DNA from: SAR202 cluster bacterium
GTDB lineage: Bacteria; Chloroflexota; Dehalococcoidia; Lucifugimonadales; UBA2962
Assembly: GCA_009392275.1 (NCBI GenBank)
Contig: VFGV01000007.1
Span: forward strand, 1-52,629
DNA: 52,629 nucleotides
Reading direction: 5' to 3'
In this document: piece after piece, positions 36,203-44,912 of the stretch
How positions within the stretch are numbered: position 1 is the stretch's first letter
Layout of the letters: each line of letters begins with the position of its first letter
Position numbers and translations under genes: made by a program
The notes under the pieces: generated by a model
The model's input: the letters and a program-made list of their open reading frames with translations, nothing else
Database searches by the model: none
Told to the model about the DNA's origin: nothing

Positions 36203-37330
36203 ATGGAAACCGGATTAGCAGCTATATATGTTGAACCATACAAATTTGATTTACAGGAATTACCGGTTCCTGAAGTTGAACCAGGAGGTTTATTGGTTAA
36301 AATAACTGCCGCTGGGATCTGTGGTTCGGATTTACATTTTTATAGAGGACATCTTAAACCTGGAAACTGGACCAAGGATCCATTAAATCGACCTACTATA
36401 ATTGGTCATGAAATGACCGGAATAGTGGCAAAATTGGGATCGGAAGTGAATACAGACTCTCTGGGCAGGCAGCTAAAAGAGGGAGATCGTGTTGCTTATA
36501 CATATTTTTTTCCGTGTTTAAAATGTTACAACTGTCTAAGAGGTGAGTTAAATACATGCCCGAACCGAACTCGGAATCGTAAACCTGTTGAGGAAGCCCC
36601 TGTATGTTCAGGAGGCTTTGCCGAATATTTTTATTTACCCAGAGGTCATTTTGTCTTTAAGGTACCAAACGAGTTATCTGATGCAGAAGTGGCGCCAGTC
36701 AACTGTGCGGTGTCTCAAGTAATATTTGGATTGAACAAGGCCAATATAAGATTAGGCGACACTGTAGTGATTCAAGGCGCAGGTGGCCTTGGAATCAATG
36801 CTGCGAGCGCGGCAAAAGAGATGGGTGCATCAAAAGTAATAATGTTAGATGGTTCAAAGACCAGGCTAGACCTCGCTTTAGAATGTGGAGCTGATGAAGT
36901 CATAGATATTACTGAATACAATACTCCCGAAAGCCGAATTGCCCGTGTGAAAGAATTAAGCGAAGGAAGAGGAGGTGATATTGTAATGGAGCTTGTAGGT
37001 CTTCCTGATGCGTTTACCGAGGGACTGGAATTAACTCGCTTTGGTGGCACGCTAGTAGAAATTGGCAATATGTGGAAAGGTGGGAAAACTTCTATTGACG
37101 TAGCTACCACAGTTTGGGGTAATACAACTGTCATCGGCATCGCTCACTATGATCCGTACACACTTCCAGTCGCTATGGACTTTTTAGTAAAGACGCAGAA
37201 TAAATACTCTTTGCCAAAGCTTATGTCACATAGTTTTCCTTTGTCTGAGATAAACCAGGCGTTTGCAGAAGCAGAATGGTCTGGCAAACAAGATGGCACT
37301 AAGATTACTCGGGCGTATCTACGGCCATAG
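36203..37330 (+). CDS. Zinc-dependent alcohol dehydrogenase
   Basis: A 375-residue MDR-superfamily dehydrogenase. The catalytic zinc set is C in AAGICGSDLHFYR and H in IIGHEMTG; the four structural-zinc cysteines are in FPCLKCYNCLRGELNTCPN. The cofactor motif is IQGAGGLGINAASAAKEMG. The ATG has AGGAGG six bases upstream, one of the best ribosome sites in the window. It leads a set with the M19-like gene (12 bases after) and the GGT-like gene (touching that one), so the three are very likely one operon for breakdown of an unknown compound. Confidence 0.94.
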   Translation: METGLAAIYVEPYKFDLQELPVPEVEPGGLLVKITAAGICGSDLHFYRGHLKPGNWTKDPLNRPTIIGHEMTGIVAKLGSEVNTDSLGRQLKEGDRVAYTYFFPCLKCYNCLRGELNTCPNRTRNRKPVEEAPVCSGGFAEYFYLPRGHFVFKVPNELSDAEVAPVNCAVSQVIFGLNKANIRLGDTVVIQGAGGLGINAASAAKEMGASKVIMLDGSKTRLDLALECGADEVIDITEYNTPESRIARVKELSEGRGGDIVMELVGLPDAFTEGLELTRFGGTLVEIGNMWKGGKTSIDVATTVWGNTTVIGIAHYDPYTLPVAMDFLVKTQNKYSLPKLMSHSFPLSEINQAFAEAEWSGKQDGTKITRAYLRP

Positions 37331-37342
37331 AGCAGGACGGTC

Positions 37343-38335
37343 ATGAACATTAAGGACAAAAAAAAACTGTACGATAACTCAATTGTTATAGATGGGTTAA
37401 ATGTTAGTAACTGGAACAGTCCTAAAGTATATAAAAGCCTGCAATCAGGAGGTGTCACAGCAATCAATGCTACGATCGCTGTCTGGGAAGGTTTCCACGA
37501 AACAATGAGAAATCTTGAAGATTGGTATGCCCGCTTTCAAGAGAATAACAGTTTATTGCATGCAACTTCGGTAGCGGACATTATAAAGGCTAAATCAGAT
37601 AATAAAACTGCGATAATTTTTGGCTGGCAAAACGCGTCTCCAATCGAAAATAGACTTGATCGCCTGCAACTATTTCATGCATTAGGTGTAAGGATAATAC
37701 AAATAACGTATAACGAGCGTAACCTAATCGGAAACGGCTGCTACGAAAGAAGAGATGAGGGTTTAAGTTTATTTGGGGTTGATGCGGTAAAAGAGATGAA
37801 TAGTTTAGGTATATTGATAGATCTATCACATGTCGGAGATAAAACCACGTTAGAAGCAGCAGAAATATCAGAAGGACCTGTGGCTATTACTCATGCGAAT
37901 GCCAGATCATATGTTGATCATCCTCGAAACAAAACTGATGATGCTTTAAGACTAGTGACTGAAAAAGGTGGTGTAGTAGGCGCAAATGCATTTCCTCCTT
38001 TTTTGAAAAATGGTCTCAAATCAACATTAATTGATTATGTGGACTGTATAGAAGATCTTATCGAGAGAGTTGGAATAGATCACACAGCTATAGGAACGGA
38101 CTTTACACAGGACCAACCTCAGGACTTTTATGAATGGATATTCATGCAACAAGGAACAAAATCTGTTGGAAAGAACCCGATGCCGGATTCTTACCAGTCT
38201 CTCTCAGGCTTGGAATCACCGGATAAAATGCGTAACATTTCCAACGAGCTACAAAAACGAGGATATAAAAACGAGGATATTATAAAAATAATGGGTGGTA
38301 ATTGGCTGAAGCTATTCGAAAAGGTGTGGAACTAA
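37343..38335 (+). CDS. M19 (membrane/renal dipeptidase)-like protein with altered metal site
   Basis: A 330-residue amidohydrolase-fold protein of the M19 family. It keeps LGVRIIQITYNERN, a His in IDLSHVGDKT and another in AITHANAR, the substrate Arg in HPRNKTD, and the late IGTDF. The first zinc motif, usually DGHND, reads DGLNV (residues 17-21), so His and Asp ligands are lost. The bridging Glu block, usually IEGG, reads WQNASPIE. Family members cleave dipeptides, often with D-residues or beta-lactams; this one may be single-metal or inactive. AGGA lies six bases before the ATG. It abuts the next start in TAAATG. Confidence 0.88.
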   Translation: MNIKDKKKLYDNSIVIDGLNVSNWNSPKVYKSLQSGGVTAINATIAVWEGFHETMRNLEDWYARFQENNSLLHATSVADIIKAKSDNKTAIIFGWQNASPIENRLDRLQLFHALGVRIIQITYNERNLIGNGCYERRDEGLSLFGVDAVKEMNSLGILIDLSHVGDKTTLEAAEISEGPVAITHANARSYVDHPRNKTDDALRLVTEKGGVVGANAFPPFLKNGLKSTLIDYVDCIEDLIERVGIDHTAIGTDFTQDQPQDFYEWIFMQQGTKSVGKNPMPDSYQSLSGLESPDKMRNISNELQKRGYKNEDIIKIMGGNWLKLFEKVWN

Positions 38336-39952
38336 ATGCAAGGTATCGTAGCCTGTCCCCAACCATGGTCAGCTGATGTTGGAATAGAAGTAATGGAATC
38401 AGGAGGCAACGCATTTGATGCTGCCCTCGCTGCGTCGTTTACTCAGTGGGTATGGGATCCATTCATGTGTGGGCCAGGAGGTATGGGTGTCTCTCAGGTA
38501 TACAGTGCTAAGAAGAACGAAAATAAAGTAATAAGTTTTGCTGGCCGTGCAGGTACCAAAGCCAGGCCCGATATGTGGGAGTCTGATCTTAAATCGCGTA
38601 CCGAAGTATCAAGTTTATTCGTGTTTGATGATTTCAGAAACGAACTTGGCTATACGTCAATTATGTTGCCAACTGTAATATCCGGGTTCGCTGAAATCCA
38701 TAAGCGTTACTGCACTATGCCATGGGATGAATTACTTTTTCCCGCAATCGAACAAGCCAAGATCGGGCTACCGGTTCATCCAACTTTTATGGACTGGATA
38801 ACAATGCCCGTGGTACCAGGTCAGCCAAGCGCCCAAAAAAGATTTTCAGCTACTGACGAGTGCAAAAAGATATTTTTGCAGGCAGACGGAAGTTTCCATC
38901 CTTATGGCTCTACTATTGATATGAGAGACATGGCTGAAACATTGGGCAGAATCGCAAAAGGCGGGCCTGGAGAATTTTATGAAGGCGACTTAAGTAAAGA
39001 GATCTTAGAGGATTTCAAAAAACATGGAGCATTCGTGACTGAAAGCGATTTCAGCCAATATAAACCACGCGTTTATGATCCACTAACAGGTCATTACCGT
39101 GGCAAAAAGGTTACCGCTGTAAAACCACCTGACTCAGGACAAACTATTATTCAAGCGTTACGTTTATTAGACTCATTTGATCTTCAGCAAATGGAACATG
39201 GTAGTTCAGAATATCTCCACGTACTGGGTTCGGCATTATCAATGGCTCATCAAGATCGCCTTGATTACAACGCTGATCCTGAATTCTGCACAGTACCTGT
39301 TGATGAAGTGATCCTAGATCAAGACAGATTGAGTAGCCAGATCTCACAAATACGTAAAGGGTATACCGGTAAGTCTACCGGGGATGTGGGCGAAGGCCAT
39401 ACTACAACTATAAGTGTAGCTGATGAAGAGGGAAACTTTATTTCTTTAACTCATACCCTCGGTTGGGCTTCAGGAGTTGTCACTCCGGGCTTAGGATTTA
39501 TTTACAACAATGGCATGAATCTTGCTGACCCTCGAACGGGCCAGCCCAACTCCATTGCTCCCGGTAAGGCAAGAATGTCTAATATGGTGCCTACTTTAAT
39601 TTGGAATGAAGATAGACCTGAAGCAGCAATCGGGGCTTTAGGTGGAGCTGTAATAATTAGTGCGATTGTTCAGGCAATTGTTCATATGGTGGATTTTGGT
39701 ATGTCCCCTGCCGAAGCAGTTTTAGCTCCAAGAATACATACCGAAGGCGGACCATTATTTCTAGAAGCTAGATTCCGTGCAAAAGTAGTTGATGAACTAA
39801 CTCAGATGGGTCATGCTGTCAGGAGAGATCCATTTCCACTTAATCCATTAATGGCACGGGCTCAAGTTGCACTCAGAGATTCCGACGGTCTATTTCTAGG
39901 AGGTTCTGACCCTAGATCAGGTGGTGGCGGAGTAGCGATTTCTAGGATTTAA
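38336..39952 (+). CDS. Gamma-glutamyltransferase family (Ntn-hydrolase) protein
   Basis: A 538-residue protein of the GGT family, which self-cleaves to expose a catalytic Thr. The opening VMESGGNAFDAALAASFTQW and GPGGMG are typical. The nucleophile Thr is in GEGHTTTISVADEEGN, and the oxyanion/Gly region near the C-terminus has SDPRSGGGG. No signal peptide is present, so it is likely cytosolic, unlike E. coli GGT. Possible substrates are gamma-glutamyl amides, or other acyl amides as in CapD and acylase relatives. It touches the M19-like gene and shares its operon. The substrate is not predictable. Confidence 0.92.
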   Translation: MQGIVACPQPWSADVGIEVMESGGNAFDAALAASFTQWVWDPFMCGPGGMGVSQVYSAKKNENKVISFAGRAGTKARPDMWESDLKSRTEVSSLFVFDDFRNELGYTSIMLPTVISGFAEIHKRYCTMPWDELLFPAIEQAKIGLPVHPTFMDWITMPVVPGQPSAQKRFSATDECKKIFLQADGSFHPYGSTIDMRDMAETLGRIAKGGPGEFYEGDLSKEILEDFKKHGAFVTESDFSQYKPRVYDPLTGHYRGKKVTAVKPPDSGQTIIQALRLLDSFDLQQMEHGSSEYLHVLGSALSMAHQDRLDYNADPEFCTVPVDEVILDQDRLSSQISQIRKGYTGKSTGDVGEGHTTTISVADEEGNFISLTHTLGWASGVVTPGLGFIYNNGMNLADPRTGQPNSIAPGKARMSNMVPTLIWNEDRPEAAIGALGGAVIISAIVQAIVHMVDFGMSPAEAVLAPRIHTEGGPLFLEARFRAKVVDELTQMGHAVRRDPFPLNPLMARAQVALRDSDGLFLGGSDPRSGGGGVAISRI

Positions 39953-40001
39953 TTGACATACAGATCTGATTGAATTCTGCTGCCACTTGCCTGTTAAAGG
40001 C

Positions 40002-42332
40002 TTACCACCATCCATTCCAGTTATAGTTGTGGTTGTGGATCCATCTTGGATACATTGAGTTCAATTGTAGCGAACCACCATGCGAGCGCATCATTGCAAA
40101 TACGGGCCAGTTGTTATTGTAAACAAACAGGTCATGATATTCATACCCCGAACCCCATGACCATCCATTGAAATTGGCGACGAGGAATTTGTCATTTAGC
40201 TGCAAATTCCAATTGCCAATCCAATCACCATGCCAGTTGGCTTCTAAGTCTGACCCGGAGGAACGAACCATACCCAGATATTCTGTAGACCAACTTAATC
40301 CATCGTGTGATTTAATGTCCGGATCAGCGTTGTTGTAAACGTACAGATCTTCTTTTCCATCGGCGTTCACGTCAGCAACGAACCACTGGTCGTTTCTCCT
40401 CAATTGCCAACCAGGTACTTTGTCATCGAATCTCTTGGCATTGCTTAATGCGGTTCCAGAGGACTGAAGCATCTGCAAATGCTCTATATCCCAATCATGT
40501 CCGTTAAAAACATATAGATCGTCGTCAGCGTCGCCATCGAAATCGGCTACGAAAAATTGGTCGTGACTTTTCATACTGCCCCAATCTGGAAGAGTATCGT
40601 CATACCGCTTAACATATTTAATACTAGTACCGGTAGACGAGAATAGTTGGAGGTAGGCTTCGGACCAGTCTACTCCAATCGCACCGTTGAAGACATAGAT
40701 CTCTTCTAAACTGTCTCCATCGATGTCAGCTACGAAAAATTGGTCATTACTTTTCATACTGTCCCAACCTGGAAGAGTATCGTCATACCTCTTAACGTAC
40801 TCAAGACCGGATCGATGGTTATGTCCCGAATAAAGACCTTTCCCTGTGGACTTCAGCATTTGTAGGTATGCTATGTCCCAGTCAATGCCAATTGCCCCGT
40901 TGAAAACGAAAAGGTCGTCCAGGCCGTCTCCATTGAAGTCCGCCACGAAAAATTGATCATTGCTTTTCATGCTGTCCCAACCCGGAAGAGTATCGTCATA
41001 CCGGTTTTCGAGCAAAAACCCTGAACCAGTGGACCGCAGCATGCCTAGTACAGATACAGGATTATTAGCTCCTTGTGTCCATCCGGTGTGATTGACTACG
41101 AAAAGATCATCCATGCCGTCTCCACTGAAATCACCCACATAGAATCTATCTCCTGATTTGAACTCCCAATTGGTTATCTTTGGCGTAGCAATCCAATCCA
41201 TCTCAAGTTCACTACCGGTGGAGGCGTATAGGGCCAGACTGTTGCGGTTGTGAAGCACCATGTCATCTTTGCCATCGCCATTAAAGTCTCCAACATAGGA
41301 GTTCTCAAAATCGTACTCGTGAAATGGTTCGATTGCCTCCCGCATTAAGTAGTAATTAACAGCGCCATATGGAGGGTTATTTGAGTCCATTCGATCATTG
41401 CAATGTGCCCTAAAAATACCACCAGTCCAGCTATTACTGCCCAAGGTAGCACCCGCGAATACACCGGCATCCTCAACTGGATCCAATCCTCCGCATGCTG
41501 TAGCATTTAAGCCCGTCAACGTAAAGGGAGTCGGAATCTGAGTGTTCGGGTCTACAAACCCCAAACCTCCATCACCCCATTTAATAGAGTTACGAGTGTT
41601 GCTGATAGTAAGGTTTGGACGAGAAGGTTCCACTCCAGCATAGTTGCCTAAAGATGCTATGTACTCATCTCCTAAACCACCTATCGAGTGTCCAAATTCG
41701 TGTCCCACAACCTGCCAAGTTGAACCAGGATTCATAGTCATTCTGAATGTATTACCACTCGCGCATGCGCCAAAGCCAGGTTCGTTCAAAATCACAATGG
41801 CATAGTCCCATTGAGGCACAAAGGTGTTGAGAATGTTTGTCTCCGCCGTATTTGAGGAGACGCCTGTGGATGTGAAGCCCCCCTCCATCCAGCAACGGTT
41901 CCAATCGCCGCTGTATTCATAGCCAAGGGCAGTATCAAGCGCCGCAGGTATTCCATCTCCATCTATATCAGAGGTGATTGCCCCCCAGTTTGCTCCAACA
42001 TTACCTCTTATCTGTGTTACGCCTGAGTCAACGGATACTAAATTTAGAGAGTAAACATTGAATGCATTCTTGGTCTCCGCGAACAGATCGTTATTAAATA
42101 TTTCCATCACTGTGTTTTCAACGAAAGCGTCAAAAATTACCTGGTCTGCGCCAGCCTGGAACCCATCTCCAATAATCACAAGGTTCATCTTTGATCCGTT
42201 GTCACCACTCCGGAACAGCTCGTTAACTAAATCCGGAAAAGGCAAATGAGAGTCTGCTTCTGCGCTCTCTTGAGGGATCGAGATGAAACATAAGAATCCC
42301 AGTACTAATACAATCAATAATGATTTCTTCAT
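40002..42332 (-). CDS. Secreted M64-type zinc metallopeptidase with FG-GAP repeats
   Basis: A 776-residue exported protein. Residues 1-27 are a signal peptide. A zinc peptidase domain (about 30-340) has HEFGH at 211-215 with GGLGDEY just after, the M64 (IgA peptidase) pattern. Acidic Ca-type sequences follow. The C-terminal half is a chain of at least six FG-GAP/VCBS units with D-x-N-G-D-G-x-D-D loops, such as GDFNGDGKDDMV and ADFNGDGLDDLF, which likely form a beta-propeller adhesive or substrate-binding part. Three units are near-copies at base level. The ATG overlaps the stop of the lipoprotein gene (ATGA). GC is higher than in the neighbourhood. Confidence 0.9.
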   Translation of the reverse strand: MKKSLLIVLVLGFLCFISIPQESAEADSHLPFPDLVNELFRSGDNGSKMNLVIIGDGFQAGADQVIFDAFVENTVMEIFNNDLFAETKNAFNVYSLNLVSVDSGVTQIRGNVGANWGAITSDIDGDGIPAALDTALGYEYSGDWNRCWMEGGFTSTGVSSNTAETNILNTFVPQWDYAIVILNEPGFGACASGNTFRMTMNPGSTWQVVGHEFGHSIGGLGDEYIASLGNYAGVEPSRPNLTISNTRNSIKWGDGGLGFVDPNTQIPTPFTLTGLNATACGGLDPVEDAGVFAGATLGSNSWTGGIFRAHCNDRMDSNNPPYGAVNYYLMREAIEPFHEYDFENSYVGDFNGDGKDDMVLHNRNSLALYASTGSELEMDWIATPKITNWEFKSGDRFYVGDFSGDGMDDLFVVNHTGWTQGANNPVSVLGMLRSTGSGFLLENRYDDTLPGWDSMKSNDQFFVADFNGDGLDDLFVFNGAIGIDWDIAYLQMLKSTGKGLYSGHNHRSGLEYVKRYDDTLPGWDSMKSNDQFFVADIDGDSLEEIYVFNGAIGVDWSEAYLQLFSSTGTSIKYVKRYDDTLPDWGSMKSHDQFFVADFDGDADDDLYVFNGHDWDIEHLQMLQSSGTALSNAKRFDDKVPGWQLRRNDQWFVADVNADGKEDLYVYNNADPDIKSHDGLSWSTEYLGMVRSSGSDLEANWHGDWIGNWNLQLNDKFLVANFNGWSWGSGYEYHDLFVYNNNWPVFAMMRSHGGSLQLNSMYPRWIHNHNYNWNGWW
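40557..41000 (-). repeat. Recently multiplied FG-GAP coding repeats
   Basis: Three segments of about 50 bases (near 40557, 40739 and 40945) are about 92% alike at base level: each pair compared differs at four of 50 positions. They encode the phrase RYDDTLPGWDSMKSNDQFF, with small changes in one copy. Unit spacings of about 184 and 206 bases fit whole FG-GAP blades. High base-level identity indicates recent tandem duplication or gene conversion. Confidence 0.8.
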
Positions 42333-43633
42333 CTTCGTTCACCAATGCTTTCTAACCCCACTAGTCGTAAAGCATCATCATAAGTTAAGACTTCCTGTCT
42401 ATTTTTTATTGCAATAATCTCGTCCCCTCCTATCCTGGATATAGCCTTTAGGTGAGGTTTAAAATAGCTAATAGTATCAGTGCTCAAAACAGATGGGATT
42501 GGGCCAACTGGCTCCAGATAGTAGAAAACAATGGAGGAACTTTCAAGCGTTGTTTGAACAAGAAATTGCTCAGGCAAAGAGATTAAAAAGATACCTTCTT
42601 CTAGTTTCTCGTGCATATGTTCATGCCCTTCGCCGGCCGTGTGAAGGGCTAATGGATCTTGCTGGGATCCCACCGCAACCGGAATTCCGTTAACTGAAGC
42701 CACGTAGATAAGCTCACCTTTAACGTTGGTGGGTTGCACCAGGCTGCCCTCAACCTCTAAAAATCCGGTTGGCGTTACGCCTTCCAAGGCTATGTGCAGT
42801 ACAACGCGGGCATAGGAGTTCTCTCCTGATAGCGAGGGGTTAGCTACTATGGCGTCCAAGTCCAGCGAGCCTTCGAGAATCTTCTCGGGATGAACCTTCG
42901 CTGCTCCCCTACCTCCGTCGGTTTGTCTTTCCTGGACCTTTTCTGGTGGAATCTTTGATTCGGTATTTAATTCACCGTCTGAACGGGGACGGGTGCGTTG
43001 GTCTTTGTTTGGTAAGTCGGTTTGCGCGGGTTCCAGTTGCTTTGCAGCTATCTGTTCTCCAGGCTTTCCTTCGATTAATAAGTCCCGACCTTCCACCCGG
43101 AAGTGAAACCTAGAATCGCTTGGTATTAATGTTGCCAAGCCTTCGTCGAGCGGTACACTGTCTATGTCTATAGTCACCCTGATGTCGACGAGTTTGGATA
43201 CAATCACATCGATTTGATATTCTGTTTTCAGTTCTCTTAGAATTTCCAGTAGAGATGCTTCATTTGCAAGTAAAGTCATGAATCCAGTCTCGAGGTCCAC
43301 GTCCAGTTCCCATTCCCCTTGCCCAGACTTAGTTTCATCAGGAGAGTCCACTACAATTGTGTCTGCCTCTACCTCAATCAACTTTTCCACCTCTACAATT
43401 ACTTCATTATCAACAATCTTCTCCACTTCAACCTCAACGATCTTCTCAACCTCAATGATCTTTTCTTCGATAACCACTTCGGGTTCGAGACCTGGATCGA
43501 CTTCTAAATCGGGTAAGTCGAGTTCGCAAGCAATTAAAACCATAGACGAAACAGCAACCAAAGATCCGAGAATCAATTTCATCGTAAATCTTTGATGAAC
43601 TGACTTTGATATATTTAACTTGAGCATTTTCAT
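42329..43633 (-). CDS. STN-domain lipoprotein partner of the M64 peptidase
   Basis: A protein of about 434 residues. The frame is open to 43693, but that extension would overlap the aminotransferase gene; I take ATG 43633 (ATG 43627 and 43582 are alternatives). The signal peptide ends MVLIAC, a lipobox. Next is a Val/Glu/Ile-rich repetitive linker (VEKIVEVEVEKIV), then an STN/secretin-like short domain near residues 130-200 (LLEILRELKTEYQIDVIV, RVTIDIDSVPLDEGLATLI). A Pro/Lys/Asp-rich region follows, then an Ig-like C-terminal domain. It overlaps the M64 gene by four bases. GC reaches about 50-55% in sampled lines, above the window mean. Function is unknown. Confidence 0.8.
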   Translation of the reverse strand: MKMLKLNISKSVHQRFTMKLILGSLVAVSSMVLIACELDLPDLEVDPGLEPEVVIEEKIIEVEKIVEVEVEKIVDNEVIVEVEKLIEVEADTIVVDSPDETKSGQGEWELDVDLETGFMTLLANEASLLEILRELKTEYQIDVIVSKLVDIRVTIDIDSVPLDEGLATLIPSDSRFHFRVEGRDLLIEGKPGEQIAAKQLEPAQTDLPNKDQRTRPRSDGELNTESKIPPEKVQERQTDGGRGAAKVHPEKILEGSLDLDAIVANPSLSGENSYARVVLHIALEGVTPTGFLEVEGSLVQPTNVKGELIYVASVNGIPVAVGSQQDPLALHTAGEGHEHMHEKLEEGIFLISLPEQFLVQTTLESSSIVFYYLEPVGPIPSVLSTDTISYFKPHLKAISRIGGDEIIAIKNRQEVLTYDDALRLVGLESIGERR

Positions 43634-43640
43634 TAAGTGG

Positions 43641-44780
43641 TCACTTAATTTGGTCAATCGCATCACCAAGGCGTTTAACAGCGGCATCCACATCTTTCAG
43701 CTTATCTAACCCAAATAAACCAATACGGAAGGACTGATAATCCTCACCTTCATCACACTGGAGAGGCACTCCCGCCGCAATCTGCATGCCTATACTTGAG
43801 AATTTTGAGCCGTTATGTATTAGCTTGTCTTCAGTGTAACTTACTACGACACCAGGTGCTTGAAAGCCTTCTGCTGACACACTTTTAAAACCTTGGGCCT
43901 CAAGTAATCGTCTAACTTTATCACCTAACTCTTGTTGTTTTATTTGGGCGTTTTCGAATCCAAACTCTTCAGTCTCAATAATTGTATTGCGAAATTGTTT
44001 AATTGCATCGGTGGGCATTGTGGCATGGTAAGCATGAGCACCATTTTCATAAGCTTCCATAATTTCCATCCATTTATATAAATCGCAGGAAAAACTTGTG
44101 CTTTGCGTCGTGGTGATCATCTCCCTGGATTTTCCAGAAAGCATCACCAACCCAAACGCTGGTGATGAACTCCACCCCTTTTGGGGTGCACTAATTAACA
44201 CATCTACTCCTGTGTCCTCCATATCCACCCATATAGCTCCAGAAGCAATACAATCTAATACAAACATGCCTCCAACGGAATGCACCGCATCAGCTACGGA
44301 ACGAATATAATCATCCGGAAGGATAATCCCAGACGATGTTTCTACATGTGGAGCAAAAACGAGATTAGGTTTTTCTGTTTTAATCTTATTTATAACTTCA
44401 TTGATATCTGCAGGAGCAAATTGACTTTGAGAACCATTGCCCAACCGTTGCGCTTTCATTACTATCTCTTTTGCTGGAATACTGCCTTTTTCGAATATCT
44501 GGGTCCATCGGAAACTGAACCAGCCGTTACGCAATATTAGGCAACTTTTGTTATTTGCAAATTGCCGTGCTACCGCTTCCATCGCATAGGTTCCGCCACC
44601 TGGAACAACTATGACCGATTGTGCTTTATATACACTTTTAAGTGACGCTGATACATCATTTAAAACACTTTGGAATGATTGCGACATATGATTAAGTGAC
44701 CTGTCAGTATAAACAACTGAATATTCTAACAACCCATTTGGATCAATATCTGATAATAAACCTGGCATTATTAACTCCAA
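43641..44780 (-). CDS. Class V aminotransferase (serine-pyruvate/alanine-glyoxylate-like)
   Basis: A 379-residue PLP enzyme of the class V fold. It has VVPGGGTYAMEAVARQFAN early, the Asp of the ring nitrogen in GMFVLDCIASGAIWV, and the Schiff-base Lys in LISAPQKGWSSSPAFG. The fold matches alanine-glyoxylate and serine-pyruvate aminotransferases and related phosphonate enzymes. No phosphonate genes are nearby. GGAG lies seven bases before the ATG. Downstream on the same strand is the STN lipoprotein, only eight bases on, but its base composition differs, so the two may be joined by chance. Confidence 0.92.
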   Translation of the reverse strand: MELIMPGLLSDIDPNGLLEYSVVYTDRSLNHMSQSFQSVLNDVSASLKSVYKAQSVIVVPGGGTYAMEAVARQFANNKSCLILRNGWFSFRWTQIFEKGSIPAKEIVMKAQRLGNGSQSQFAPADINEVINKIKTEKPNLVFAPHVETSSGIILPDDYIRSVADAVHSVGGMFVLDCIASGAIWVDMEDTGVDVLISAPQKGWSSSPAFGLVMLSGKSREMITTTQSTSFSCDLYKWMEIMEAYENGAHAYHATMPTDAIKQFRNTIIETEEFGFENAQIKQQELGDKVRRLLEAQGFKSVSAEGFQAPGVVVSYTEDKLIHNGSKFSSIGMQIAAGVPLQCDEGEDYQSFRIGLFGLDKLKDVDAAVKRLGDAIDQIK

Positions 44781-44847
44781 TAAATAAATTTAAAACTCAA
44801 AATAATTATTTAGATTTGTATTGAATCGCTGCTTTAGTAAGCGTGTG

Positions 44848-44862
44848 AGGGTTAGAAACCCT
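44848..44862. other. Perfect short hairpin between class V aminotransferase and dnaN
   Basis: The sequence AGGGTTAGAAACCCT forms a six-base-pair stem with a three-base loop. On the plus strand it is followed by TTTCT, but no plus-strand gene ends here; on the minus strand, downstream of dnaN, it lacks a T-tract. It may serve as a weak terminator or RNA stabiliser. Confidence 0.35.
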
Positions 44863-44912
44863 TTCTATAACAATTCTGTTTTACTAACTAATCTACGACT
44901 GCAAGGAAATCA

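Noticed and set aside
42493-42693. A plus-strand open frame inside the STN lipoprotein gene
   Set aside because: It lies wholly within a real gene on the other strand, with no ribosome site or recognisable content.
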